Positions 1 through 12,330 of a stretch of 64,000 bases of DNA are shown one piece after another. The translations under genes were made by a program, and so were the position numbers. Origin of the DNA: Leucaena leucocephala (lineage: Eukaryota > Streptophyta > Magnoliopsida > Fabales > Fabaceae); assembly GCA_037074615.1 (NCBI GenBank), contig CM073558.1, positions 8,866,001 to 8,930,000 of the forward strand, read 5' to 3'. A model generated the notes under the pieces. It was not told the DNA's origin and searched no databases. It saw only the letters and a program-made list of their open reading frames with translations. Position 1 is the first letter of the stretch, and every line of letters begins with the position of its first letter.

Positions 1-2276
1 AAGAAATACCCTAGTGAGATGTGAAGACAAAAATGACCCGAGTGTTATAAAAGTGAAGAAAAGTGAATGAAGGGCATTTTGGTCATTTCAAAGGGTCAAG
101 TAATAAAATCCTTATGCATTCCAATAATGTTAAAGCCATAAAGAATACGACAATGAATCTAATGTCAAAAAATAAGTTATCAAACCTCAAAAATTAGATT
201 CAGAAAATAGTCTGGTTTTTTAAAAATATGATGAGTCGATAAAGGATTAGACTTGATTTTCCAAGAAGCTTTCTTCTGTCATGGGAGGATGCCACATTTC
301 CTTAATGATGTCATGGGGATGATGTAAATATAGGAGAAGATGATGTAAGCAAAATAATTGGTTAAATCTTGGTCATTCATTGTAAGATTTAATCTTGGGC
401 ATTGATCTAATCTTGGATTTACTATAAATACCACTTGTCCCTTCATGGCTAGCCAAACATGAGTTCCCTTGGAAACTCTTACAAAACAATTTATCAAGCA
501 AGAAGACGCAATCCAATAGCTAAGTGATCTAGCATACAAGGTAGGACCTTCTCTTAAGTCCTTAATCTTGTAGCTAAGAGGATTAATTGCTATATTAAAT
601 AATTAGAAATCATGTTATTCTCCTATACATGCTATTGTACAAAATTTAAAATGATAAGGGAATGATAAATTTGATGTTAGAAATAAGCAGGACAATTTAA
701 AATAGATAAGATTCAAGTGGTTCTAACTAGTAGTTGATTGAATTGCATGATTTGATTGCTATGGATATGCCATGGTCTTGACTCAATGTTATACCTAGAA
801 TATGATTTTGATGATTATAGGACTTCCAATTGATTTAGAATGAAAAATTATGTGGAAATAAGTTAAGGAAATGAAGTTGAAAGCATTGGAATTAAAAGTG
901 GCATTTTGTCACCAAGACATGCTACCTCTCATCCAAGTGAAGATTATAGGGAAGGAGTGTTAGTTTGATAAATCTAAACTCATATTTTGATTCCTCATAT
1001 AAAATTGTGTAGGATTAGACTATGAGAGTAATTTATAGAAAGCTAGATCACTAATCTTAAAATTAAGAGAACAATGTTAAGCAAAGTGAGCTAATCTTCC
1101 ACATTGAGTGATATAGTGATCCTAATTAATTGTATGGTCAATATGGATGTGTTTAGGAAAAAGACAAAGGAAAACACTCATGTACAAGGCAGCAAACTTA
1201 CCCTTCAGTGTATGCTTATGTACTATGCTTGTGTATAACATGTTTGGCTGCTTTACTTGAATATGTTAAGCATGTAGGAATGAGTGATGTTTCAGTTTCC
1301 ATATGTACCATGGCCATTTGTATGATATAGGAAACCATAAAGCATGTATGAATGTTATATGGTTAGCATGAGTTCATGAAAGAGCAAGCATGTTATTTTT
1401 GAAGCATGTAGTGGTAAGCATGAATGGTGTGATTTGCTACTAAGATTCCCAGTATGTCACCCTCCTATAACCAACTATAATAGATAATTGAGCATGGAGA
1501 AGCTTGCTTGAAGAAAAACAAAAGAATTAGAAGAAATGAAATGTGGATTTGTGCTTTGGCAAAGCAAAGCTAGTTTTCCCTATTAATGAATAATTATGTA
1601 ATAAATTTTCTTTTAATGGGATAAGGCTTGTTGTTGTTGTTGTATGTAATAAATTTTCTACATATCTATTTATGTAATGAAGTTGTATATGATGTTATAT
1701 ACATGTCTAAATGAATTTGATAAATTTTGATGATGAGTTATGCATGCTATAATTAAACAAGTAATCGTTAGAAAGATAAAAACGTAGGTCCTAGAGTAGT
1801 TTTGTTTTGACTCCATTTTGACCTAGCAAATGGATGAATCTGACTATGAAATTTGGCGGCCATGTAGTACACATCCCAAGCTTTAAATTCTTGTAGTATG
1901 CTTCAATTGGATGTTTATATTAAGATAAATGAATTTCTATATTTGACGCAAAGAATCTAGAAATTCCATAAATGACCATATAAATGAAATTTTACACATA
2001 TAAATGTATTGATTAGTCTATTAAAATTTTATATTTATATTTTTACCTTAAAGAGCAATGAAAGAGCTTCAGGTTAAAATTTGGATCATCTCCATATAAT
2101 CTTTTAGAATTAAATATAATTTTTGTAAAATTAGACTGCCAAATTTGGAAAATGAACAATGAACAATAGCTAATGATCAAATTGCAAAATTTTAAATTTT
2201 GGGCCTAAGTAATCTTCCACTAGTCAAAATTGCTTCTGAATGCGTACTTTAACAAGTAAAAAGTGAGGATGTTTCA
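1..2276 (+). mobile_element. LTR-A copy 1, 5' end cut off by the window edge
   Basis: Right-hand part of a large Ty3-type LTR on the plus strand. It aligns by eye with the 10347-15181 copy: the phrase about a growing 'gggcattttggtcat' tract near 76, the TATA box at 423, the 'tcatgggagga..gccac' block, and the gene-free tail. It ends in gatgtttca at 2276, the counterpart of the gatgttaca terminus in other copies. No coding potential. The 5' edge and left target duplication lie outside the window, so whether it is solo or part of a full element cannot be told. Confidence 0.75.
423..430 (+). promoter_or_regulatory. TATA box of LTR-A copy 1
   Basis: TATAAATA, at the same relative place as in the other LTR-A copies. 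A GT donor-like site (AAG|GTAGGA) follows at 541, 118 nt downstream. Confidence 0.5.
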
Positions 2277-2352
2277 ATCTAGAAAATACTACCTTTAGTC
2301 CTCAAAATAATGGCTAAATAACTAATTTAGTTATATTAAGGAAGTTAGTTAT

Positions 2353-5300
2353 CATGACTAGAAAAAAGGCTTTTAACTACGGTTAGAAGTAATATTTCAC
2401 GGTGATTTTACAAGTGGCGTGAATTCTATTGTCGTTGTAAGTCTAACATTTAATAGAAGTTTTAAAACCGTCGTTAAATGTTAGACTTATAACAGTTGTT
2501 CAATATTAAAATAGCTATTATAGTGTAATACTTTAACAGTGATTATATTACTAACTGCTATTAATGTATAATTTTCCCATGGCCACTAGTGGTCATTTTC
2601 TTTATTTCTAAGCTTTACAATGTGGTTTTCCTTAAAACAATTGTGAAAAGCATTTTTTGAATAATTTCTTTTATTTATCATTTTATACCACCCTGTATTT
2701 AGTGTAGTCAAGATATACCAATTAATTCCATGCATCAAAGTATGAAGTCAGTAATCCCAAAATCCAAATGGTCCTATAATCATCCGGATTGGTAAACTTT
2801 TAATGAACCTATATATCTATACATCATATATAAAAGAAGGAAATGATTGAAGATGAATCCTAAACAAGTTAAAAGACAATTCCAGGCATTAAAATATTAA
2901 TCGAAAATGTAGTTCATCAAGTTTACCAAACAATAAGGTACATGTAAAAACCAAGAATATTAATTATGAAATGAATAAACTAATTAGTTCATTTTTCTAC
3001 TAGTTTGTAGAGGTTGAACCAAACAATCGAGAATGAACTAATTTAAGTAATCAAAGGGACATTTATTACAACAGAATAAACTAATTTCCTACTAGTTTGT
3101 ATCCACCTAAATTCCTTCACAATGATAATCCATAACAGCATATTTATTATCTTCCAAATCAAGCTCTGTTGTCATTATAAGTCGAGTAGTTTTAAAAGGC
3201 GGGGCTTTGTAGAGGTTGAACCCAAAGTCACTGTTGTCACAAATCACTTGCATTTTTCCCTAGAGTACAATAGAAAGGTCTATATTTGCTAGATTAGTGA
3301 CACAAAACATTCTAGTTGCTTGACTTGCTAAGATGAATTGCTCATCTAGGTATCCAACTCTCTGAAGAACGACTGAAACAAATCCAAATTTCTCATCTAC
3401 TTAGAAATCATTAAAATTAACCCATTTACATTTGAAGACTGACAATTTAAACCTGGAGTAACTAACCTCCCATATCTCTTCAATTACTCCATAATATGGC
3501 ATGGACACCAATGTTGGCCTTTTATATTTTCAACTACAAAATGTACTGCTTCAGCTATAACCATAACCTTATTAATCTGCATTGTACTTTCATTATCTTG
3601 GGCTTTTGTGTAAAAAGAGTAACCATTTATATCATATCCTTCCTAACACACAACCTTAAATGAGGCCATGTAGTTAGCATTTATTTTATCTTAGAATGAT
3701 TGTTATCCTTTAACATTTCTTGCTTCAACCATTATACAAAAGACCTGTTGTGCCTATTAGCTAGTTGCATATCGCTATTTCTTGGGTACATATTCCTGAG
3801 CCTATTCTTGTGAGCATTCAAGTATGGCGAAACTTCATCTTTATTGTTCAAAATATAAAGATGTGCTTGCATCACCAATTCACAAGACACGCCTTTCACT
3901 TTGGCACCACAAGTTCCCCTACTTTTTTTCCCTTGGTCATGCTGAGATTGAGGAATTCCAACTACCTATACCCTAGCAAGATATGAGTTACAAAACTCAA
4001 CTACCTCCTCAATTATATACCTTTCAACAATTGATGCCTCGAGTCGATAAGGAATTTTAGAATACCCTTTAAGGATTTTCATGTATCTCTCAAATGGGTA
4101 CATCTACCTCAAACACATAGGGCCAAAAAGTATAATCTCATATACCAGGTAAGCTATCAAATGGACTATGATGTCAAAAAATGCTGGAATGAAGTGCATC
4201 TCCAACTGGGAAAGGATAATAGAACATTCTTTCTCTAATTCATCTAACTCAGTAGGATCAATCATTTTGCTGCAAATAGCATTAAAGAACATACAAAGTC
4301 TAGTAATAGTCATCCTCACATTATCTTTCATAATGTCTCAAATAGTTACTTGTAGTAATTGTTGCATCAATATGCAGCAATCATAGGACTTCATGCCGTT
4401 ATCTTCAAATTTTGCATTAATGCAAGCTTCCTAAAATTTGATGAATACCATTGTGGCACCTTAATACCATGTAAACACTCACATAGGCTTATTTTTTCAT
4501 ATTTAGATAACGTGTGTGCTGCTAGGTACAAATAAACTCTCTTACTACCCTTTCTTCATTGTGGATATAGAGGTGCTCTTATTTCCATTTTAGATAAGTC
4601 TCATCTCGTATTGACCCGATCCTTACTTTTTCCACTAATATGCAGAAGCGTACCAACAAGGCTCTCAAATATGTTTTTCTTCACATGTATGACATCTAGA
4701 CTATGTCTCACTTTAAGACTTCGCCAATATGGTATATCAAAGAAGATTGACCTCTTTTACCATATATTTCTTTCAAGTGCCTTCTTCTTATTACTTTTAC
4801 CCAATGTAACATGAACACCCTATACAAGTTGATATACTTCTTCTCTAGTTAAAGGAACATGAGTCATTTAATATTCCTGTTAGCTATTAAATGCCTTCTT
4901 TAACCTACGTTAAGGGTGGTGTCAGCTAAGAAACCTTATATGGGAAGGTAAAATGTCTTCCTTTTATACTTGAGTTGCATGTAGTTAGTGCCTTTTTCGC
5001 ATATGAGACATGCTTTATACCCCTTAGTACTATAGGCTAACAAATTTCCATATACCTGGAAGTCATTTATTATAGTAAAGATCATGGCGCAAAATTTAAA
5101 GATCTTTGTTTGTATGCATCAAAGACATCAACACCGTCCTCCCATAGTTTCTTTAATTCATCAATCAAAGGTGCCAAGTACACATCTACATCGTTTCCCG
5201 ATTGTTTTGGCCTCAAGATCATAAAAGATAACATGATGTAATTTCATTTCATACACAATGAGGGAGGTAAGTTGTAAATCATAAGGAGAACTGGTCAAGC

Positions 5301-6840
5301 ACTATATGTGCTATTGAGATTACCATATGGATTGATTCTATCTGTATATAGCCTAAGCTAAAGATTTATGGGCTTAGAACAAAGTTCATAAAATTTCTTA
5401 TCTATTGTCTCCGATTGAGGAGAACCAGTTAGGTGACAAAGTTGTCATCACAATTATCACTATCTTTCTTTACTTTGTATCTTGAAGTGTCATATTTAAG
5501 GCACTTATTTAGCCTTTCATACTCATTTTTGTATCATATGCAGTTATTAGGCCACGCATGTATCTTCTTATATGACAAACCTATTAGACACAATACTTTA
5601 TTGTCCTCGTACATTGATCTTAGTAGTGTATTGCCTACTGGAAGGGCGCCACTTGACAACTCGAGCAATTATGTCAAACTATAATAGGTCAAACTATTTC
5701 TGAATTTTAAATTCATCAATCGCAATACAAATTTTAACCTTGTTTACTTCTCTTTACTCCCCGAGTATAATGGCGTCTCGACATCATTTAGCAAACTTTC
5801 ATGTATAGGAGAGTAATATGGAAAGGATTCAGCTCAAATATCACAAAACATATTCATAATTCTATTAACAAAGTTATCATTCACAACTTCTTCAACCAAA
5901 TGAGTCCTCCTAAGATGCTCTCTTATATCAAGAATAGATAATCTATTATAGTTAAAATAATTGACAAGGATAGAAGAACAACCATCCTTTTAATTTAAAC
6001 CATTCCTCTAAGCAAATTCAAGAAATCTTTCTACCCCATCTTTATATTCCTTAGCAGTTCTCTTAGCTTTCATCTAACCATGATCTATTATTTCCTTAAA
6101 TGTAAACAATTCTAAATGGTAACCAAATCCATCAAATATGAAAGAAATAGGAACCAACATTTTTTATAAGAAAATTAACAAATAAATAAAACAATAGAAC
6201 AATTGATAAAAACACAAATTGATTCATAAAATTTGAAACAAGCAGCCACAAACAAATAGAAATCAAAGTAACAACCAAAACTAAAAAGATCATCTCTTCA
6301 ATGATAGCCCATAAGATGTATTATAGCTTATAAATAATAAACATCAGAAACAACAAGAAAAATAAGTAAATAACAAAGTTAAATGGTGACTTACATCACT
6401 TACGACAATGATGACATAGAATGACGATGAAGATGATAGAGAACAACTTTATCAATAGAGATAGGCACCAAAAATAGGAGGAAAATGTCAAAAAATGATG
6501 TTCACGTTAGTCTGTCATAATTCAACAGAGCAACAAAACACATAAGACTATGAGAAAGTGAAATTGAAACTGAAATTGTACTCCCTGCGAGGGATTTTGA
6601 AAATTTGCAGTATTTAATATGTCAATTTTACACTAAACCACCATAAAATTGAGTTTTAATGGCATTTCATATTTGAATCGCTATTAAATGATAATTTTAT
6701 GGTGGTTTTGTATAAAACCATTGTTACAAAGTTTTACATATATGACTTATTTACAAATATGTCACCGCCTTTATTTATAGTATTTTTCCTTTAACCGCAG
6801 TGAGGTAGAGCTATTATAAGTAGCTTTTAGTAGCATATGT
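2353..6840 (-). mobile_element. Decayed CACTA (En/Spm) DNA transposon
   Basis: The interior carries a minus-strand tnp2-type transposase relic. The left edge reads GACTAGAAAAAAGGC, resembling the CACTA..AGAAAA terminus of plant En/Spm elements. Both flanks have subterminal repeats of the type seen in that superfamily (for example aaaccgtcgttaaatgttag near 2466, and aaaccaccataaaattgag near 6640 with its inverse near 6705). The right terminus is too decayed to place exactly; 6840 is an estimate. No 3-bp target duplication could be confirmed. Confidence 0.65.
3120..6160 (-). pseudogene. tnp2-family (En/Spm) transposase relic
   Basis: Reading the minus strand from about 6160 down, blocks of a plant CACTA transposase appear in the expected order. 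An N-terminal transposase-associated segment lies near 6160-5990 (with EYKDGVERFLEFA). The tnp2 core lies near 5240-4560 (GNDVDVYLAPLIDELKKLW, then SLDVMHVKKNI-like residues). A DUF4218-like block lies at 4331-4104 (FFNAICSKMIDPTELDELE, then AFFDIIVHLIAYL). A DUF4216-like tail lies near 3300-3150 (SDFGFNLYKAPPF). Many stops and frameshifts separate the blocks, so no functional protein is possible. In the family this enzyme binds and cuts the element ends. The only sizeable open stretch is 4331-4104. The plus-strand open frames in the interval are shadows. Confidence 0.8.
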
Positions 6841-6866
6841 TTTTATATTAAGGATCGGAGGAAGTA
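6583..6866. repeat. Possible Stowaway-like miniature inverted-repeat element
   Basis: The interval opens with TACTCCCTGCGAGGG and closes with GGATCGGAGGAAGTA. These resemble the CTCCCTCCGT.. / ..ACGGAGGGAG termini of Tc1/mariner-type Stowaway elements flanked by TA. The inverted match is imperfect, and the interval also holds CACTA-type subterminal repeats, so it may simply be the decayed CACTA end. Confidence 0.25.
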
Positions 6867-8024
6867 CTACCTTCATGGACATGTAATTATTAGTAGAAAA
6901 ATTTATTTTAGTTATAAATGTAAGATTTTAATATTCTATATCTTTTACATTTATAAATTTCTCCCAAATTATATTTATTAATTGCAATATAAAGGGGTTT
7001 TCCACTAAGAAGAGAGCAATTTATTGTGCAAATTATTAGAAAGGATATTTTAGCAAAATTAGCACACATCTTTTATAAATAAATAATTTAATTATTTTTA
7101 AATATATATAAATTAGTTATCAAAATCTTACAATTATAGCTAAAGGCTATCTTAGTAACTGTTTGGATTAGATTAAAATAAGTTCTTTTACATTTTGAGA
7201 CAAAACTCATCTTACATATTTACTTCGTACATCATAAATCACTTCTCCATTGCTAATATAAGAGGAGTACAAGGCAGCTATTATGGGGTGCCACATCAGT
7301 AGCAAAGCCACATTTTACTTTCATATAGACCCGCAAACCTACAAAGAGTCATAGTTTAAATTTTAATTAACAATGTTGTGCATAGCACATGATCATATAT
7401 CAATATTAATTTATTTGTACCTTTTAAAATTAGACACTTGGTAGGCCTTTAGCACGTCGGCCACTTGCTTTTTATATGAAACATATTTCAAATTTGCAAT
7501 ATCAAATTCAAGTTTCTTTTTATGAAATTTTTGTCTAGTTCTCCATGATTATTCCTATCATGATATCCAAAATTTTGAACGATACTAATAGTATCTTTGT
7601 TTTCACACGAGAAGACCCTTTCAATCCATAACCTTTTAAATATTGGGAAAATCACACTAGCATCCCACTTAAGATAAATAACTACTAAAAGGACCTAGGA
7701 AATCTTCAAATAATTAAGAAGTTCTATGGGACTTGAGAGTAAGTATAAAATTCTCTATCTAATAACCAATGTTTAATCATTTAAACACATTTAATCAAAC
7801 TAATTCTTTAAAAGTTATCCATGGTAGAAAAGAGTTTAGTTAAACAATTGAAAGTTTCCAAGATTTTAAAAAGAACCATCAATTCAAAAAGGTTAACCAT
7901 GATAGAAAATACGACACTAATCACTTGCAAACACTATCATGATTAAAAATGACATAATCCATTTTATAATAGTTATCCATGATAGAAAAGAGATTTCTAT
8001 CAACAACAAGAGTTATCATCGATG
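6867..8024. other. Unassigned AT-rich interval
   Basis: No gene or recognisable element. The only structure seen is a motif resembling GTTATCCATGATAGAAAA at 7814, 7892 and 7972, spaced 78-80 bp, with a weaker match near 8012. This is the original target of the copia-C insertion on the left side. Confidence 0.5.
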
Positions 8025-8029
8025 TAAAA

Positions 8030-8336
8030 TATTAGATCTAGTTGTAATACCCAAGAAGATGTGAATTGGATAATTTTAAAATTTTTGAAAACTCAAAATA
8101 TATTTGAATAAAATTAATGAGAGGAGTTTATAAAAATATCATCGTAGGAAGAAGTTGTTAAAGAGAGTTTGCACAAGTCAATTTATATTAGTTCAGTCCA
8201 ATTCACTTGACCTACATCCAGTCCCTAGACTTCCTCTAAGTGTTCTACTATACTCCAAGATTTAGTAGGCTCTTAGTGCCTTAGTACAATCAATATGTTA
8301 ATCCCTCACACTTCCTCTTACAACCAGTAAGGTAAT
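8030..8336 (-). repeat. Copia-C 3' LTR, distal segment (left of the Athila-D insertion)
   Basis: Aligns with 41670-41974 of the 5' LTR, for example aaaactcaaaatatatttgaa.aaaat.aatgagat. The break is at 8336/8337 next to the GTAAT target site. Confidence 0.85.
8332..8336 (+). repeat. Athila-D target-site duplication, left copy
   Basis: GTAAT, matched exactly by 34522-34526. The unoccupied site is preserved at 41970-41974 in the other copia-C LTR. Confidence 0.9.
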
Positions 8337-9801
8337 TGATGGGGCATAAATTGTGTACGATTTCTATAATATTTTAAGGGTGTTGTAACAACTTTGCCAT
8401 TCATTTTATGCTTAAAATTGTGCTTTTGTGGTAATACATGATTGTGTTTGCCAATATGCTAATTTAAGGGTAAAATGGTAAATTAACTCCTTCAAACTGC
8501 ATATATGTTGTTCTTTAGTAACTGGTTAGACTGTTACAGTGAGCTTTGATGTTGAATTGCAGGTATTTTTTAAGACAACTAAGGATTAATGTGAGTAGAA
8601 AAGAGATCACAAGATAAAGAAAACCAAATCAAGGATGGCAGCCTCTGTGCACCTTAGTCATGACCAAAGTTTCCACAGGTCACAACTCACTCCTTCTAGG
8701 AAGTTTTCCTGTGCTCACAGGTCACGACAAAAAATAGGATCTAGTCACCACCAAAGAAAGGAATTAATGAAGCTGAGCATTTTTTATTAGGTTAACATAA
8801 CTTTAAAAGGAGAGGGAAGCGATAGGGGACTGGGAGGCTGGTGTTTCACCTTATAAAGCAAAAAAATAGTACTCAAACATTCTCTCCATAACATATCCTC
8901 ATATCTTCCATAATTTATCTTTCCAGCATCATTTTTCTGCTTTTTTCATGGCATCATATCTGAGCAGCGATTGTAGCATAGCAGGAGTCATGATAGGCTA
9001 AATCGTTAGTCTCTTATGGATCATGTATCTTGAGTTCATGGACTGCACTGTACTAGGGGGTTTTCTATTTTAATCTCACATTTTTCATATTTTGGAACTG
9101 CTAGATCTAGGGTTTTAATGTTATGAGTTAGGAAAGGATATTGATAGATTATTCTAAGATTAGGTTTTGTAATTGAATTTAGATGATTTGGATATTGGTT
9201 TAATATGAATATTTCAGTTTTAATTTCTGGATAATTGGGTTTTTATCAACAATCGTTGCTAACTAATTCGATTGCTTGAGATCTATTGTCATCGATAGAT
9301 GATCATTTGAGGACATCTTTATCATATGATTTAATTACAAGCTAAATGGTTTTTAAATAGCACATTAGTAGTTTTTGAATTAGCTTTGATCAAATGAGTT
9401 TAAGGAATATTAATGTTTTGGACTCAATCGATTGAGATTTTATTCAAGATTTAGTGATTTTAAAATCCCCACATCATATTAAGAGCAAGGCTAGATAGGT
9501 TTCCATCATCAAGGGTATTTCTTAACATATTTCTTTATCAATCAACTTATTCTCCATCTTAATCAAAAATATAAAAGCATTTACTTTATTGCACCCTTAT
9601 TTTATTGCATCAAAAAACCAACCAAACCTAAAATCTATTTTTACTTTCACTCAATTTTTCAATGATTTTGTCACCAATCCCCTAGGGTTCCAATAAAAAG
9701 GGCTCCTTGAGAAGAACAATAGGGTTGTGCCTTATACTGCATTAATATGGTGCAATAACTTTTATTTTGATGAGTCATATCATGACAATCTGCCCTAATC
9801 A
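8337..9801 (+). repeat. Athila-D 5' LTR
   Basis: TGATGGGGCATAAATTG... to ...CCCTAATCA, 1465 bp. It matches 33121-34521 throughout (for example the shared taattgggtttttatcaaca block). It contains a likely TATA box at 8852 and several palindromic GGTC..GACC-type sites. Confidence 0.9.
8852..8858 (+). promoter_or_regulatory. Candidate TATA box, Athila-D 5' LTR
   Basis: TATAAAG in the middle of the LTR. The 3' LTR equivalent (near 33630) reads gatacag and is decayed. Confidence 0.4.
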
Positions 9802-9802
9802 A

Positions 9803-9820
9803 TGGCGCTATTACTGGGGA
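9803..9820 (+). other. Athila-D primer-binding site
   Basis: TGGCGCTATTACTGGGGA, one base after the LTR end. It closely resembles the TGGCGCCGTTGCCGGGGA-type site typical of Athila and related plant Ty3 elements, with transition-type differences. Confidence 0.85.
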
Positions 9821-9955
9821 GCCAAGTAATTGGTTAATTAGTAATTAGTCGTCAATTTCATTATTTACCTTAGTAATTTTTTGTTTGAATTTTAGTTTTT
9901 GTTGTTTTCATTGCACAGCATTCTGCATTTTTCTATTCTTTCAAATTGTTGCAAA

Positions 9956-10240
9956 TTTACTCTCTGTGAAATCCGGTCGTGATCAACCCACATTTTAGTA
10001 GCGACTTGAAATCCATTTATAAGAAATTTTACTCTCTATGAACTCCAGTCGCGATAGTAACAGCTTTTGGTCATAACTATTTTGAAAAATTTCCTTTCTG
10101 TGACTTTTGGTCATGACAAGACAACATTTTAGTCACGACCCTGAACCAAAGTTTTGGAACTTTTACTCTCTTCATAATTTGGTTATGACCTAAACACTCT
10201 TGTGTCACTACCAGTTAAACCTTTTTACTGTGAAACTTGT
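9956..10240 (+). repeat. Degenerate tandem repeat in the Athila-D leader
   Basis: The phrase TTTACTCTCTGTGAA recurs in decayed form at about 9956, 10027, 10090, 10161 and 10222 (spacing 61-71 bp). Each unit carries one or two GTCGCGAC-like palindromes (for example near 9975, 10047, 10106 and 10131). Confidence 0.65.
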
Positions 10241-10290
10241 ATGTCTTATTCTGATTGCTTGCCTGTTATTCTTGATTGTTTCAGTGTTGC

Positions 10291-10346
10291 ATGCGTAGAA
10301 GAACTAAACCATTATTGCCTTTTGAACATGAAATTGAGAGACAACT
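10291..10346 (+). pseudogene. Athila-D gag, N-terminal 18 codons, cut by a solo LTR
   Basis: An ATG at 10291 opens a basic N-terminus of the Athila gag kind. The frame runs into the target site at 10342-10346, where a solo LTR-A sits. Past the insertion the same frame resumes at 15187 and is in phase with the open stretch beginning at 15305. This start is chosen because it is the only ATG upstream in that phase. Confidence 0.7.
10342..10346 (+). repeat. Target-site duplication of solo LTR-A copy 2 (left)
   Basis: CAACT, repeated exactly at 15182-15186. Confidence 0.9.
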
Positions 10347-11952
10347 TGTCATATCCTAATTTTTCCCTATCCGTATAGTACTGATAGTGGAAAGAGGTTT
10401 GGAAAGGATTATGACGAACATCAGAAGAAATAATAAAGGTTAGATGATTCTTAAAGGAAGAGAATGACTAAAATGAAAAGTAGAAAAGGTTAAAGGCAAA
10501 AAGTGAAAGTAGAAACAAGATTTAGGCCAAAAGTGGTAATTTCTAAAAGTTAAGGGACTTAAATATAATTAAGTAAAAAGTTCAAGGGCAAAATGGTAAT
10601 GATAGAAATATCAGCCTAGAAAGGGTTATAACTGCCTAGAAGTTTTTTAGTCCCATATTCTATCAGTAAATAGAGGAAGTTACGCTGGTTAATCTGGCAT
10701 GATACAGAAATTTTATTAGGGCTTTAGACAGCAGAAAATTATCTAATAGTCTAAAAGTTGTCTGATTTTTTATCAGATTATATGGACATTAGATATATAT
10801 GGGGGAATTACTGGAAAGTGTGCCCTACAGTGTAAGATGTTATGAATCTGATAGAACCCCGGAAGAAGTTCTGTATAAAAAGTTATTCACATATCAGTGA
10901 ATTTTGACAGGAGTTTGATAACACCCGTGATCTGATAATAGAATTTATCGGTATGTAAGCTTGGATAGAATAAGATCAGATGACCTCACACATTGGCCCA
11001 TGATAATGCCAAGAAGGGCCCAAAACCCAGGGTACCAGTCCATCAGTAGAAGGGGCTAGTGTCTAGAGAAAGTACGAAATTATGAAAATGCCCCTGGATT
11101 CCCAGATTGTACCAGAGATGGATGAAGGGCATTTTGGTCACCTTGGATAGGCTAAAAATGTGGCACATGATCTAAATATGATTAGTTGAGCCCAGATACA
11201 CCCTGAGGCAGTATAAAGAGTGGTAAAATGACGATTATGCCTTTAGGGTCAATATAGTGTAAGAAAGTGTTGGAAAGTGTGTCCTAAGGGCCAATCATTG
11301 TCTTAAGAACATTGTTAATTTATGAATTTATTAATTGTGTTATCATATTATTTACATGTTTACTGTGATGACCATCCTTTGATAACTCATGATCTTATCC
11401 TAAATGTCCCTGGTCGGTCATTTATGCGGGAGCAGAGATGAAATAAGACCAGTATGACTTTGAAGATGTATAGAGATATAAATCAAAGTCATAGGTACAT
11501 GTAAGAGTACAAAGTGTTAGACCGACCCGCTATGAGAGAGCTGCATGGGTTAAGTCATAAGCTTCTCTCATATACACACTATGTCACTATGCCCTTTGAC
11601 CTGAGATCATCATGGATTCCTAAATGACAAACGCTTAACTTTGACCTAGTTAAAAGTCACTTTTGACCGAGTGATCATAAAGACAATGTTCAGGCTTAGT
11701 GGTTTTTCGTGTGGAGGAATATAAATGGTCAAGATAGAATTTGTCCCACACATTCATAGAGAGATATTACTGGGCCTCTCGATGAGTGAGTTTGAGAAAT
11801 GTATGTCCATACTGTAATAGAAAGGTAGTTCCATTTCTATAGTCAGACTACTCAGGGATCGAGAAAGTAATGGTCAGGAATAGGAGGATGACATTCTCCA
11901 TGCCTCATCCATGACCAAAATATCGTGTGACAAAAGGGACATGATATGGTTG

Positions 11953-11960
11953 TATAAAAG
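11953..11960 (+). promoter_or_regulatory. TATA box, copia-B solo LTR at 11268
   Basis: TATAAAAG within GTTGTATAAAAGGTTACA, conserved in all four LTRs of the family. Confidence 0.6.
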
Positions 11961-12233
11961 GTTACATCGTTTATCGATAATCATATGATTTAGGTAGTTA
12001 TGATGTCTTGTTAGAGACCGCTTGTGACTTGTGAGTCAGTATAGTAAATGGCCCACTGCCAACTTCATATGGGCTTACAGGGTCGCACACAAAATAGCCC
12101 AACATGAGCTATGATGTCTAGATTCATTGAATCTAAGACATGTCCAGATTCAATGAATGATCCAGGGTGGATGTATATATTTATTTATATTTATATTCAT
12201 ATATATAAAAATTTGTATATATATATTATATAT

Positions 12234-12330
12234 AAGAGATATTTACAAGATTTAATTTATAAGGACAAAATTAAATCTCTATCACGTTTGAATTTGAAAT
12301 TCCAATTGATATGATATCTCAAATTTGATT
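12234..12330 (+). repeat. Single 90-bp hairpin unit
   Basis: One unit of the palindromic repeat that occurs three or four times in the other copia-B LTRs, followed directly by the TTTGATTTATGAGAATAAATCAAA hairpin. Confidence 0.7.

Noticed and set aside
3765..5684. Plus-strand open frames of 67-83 aa
   Set aside because: Shadows of the minus-strand CACTA transposase relic, with no homology of their own.
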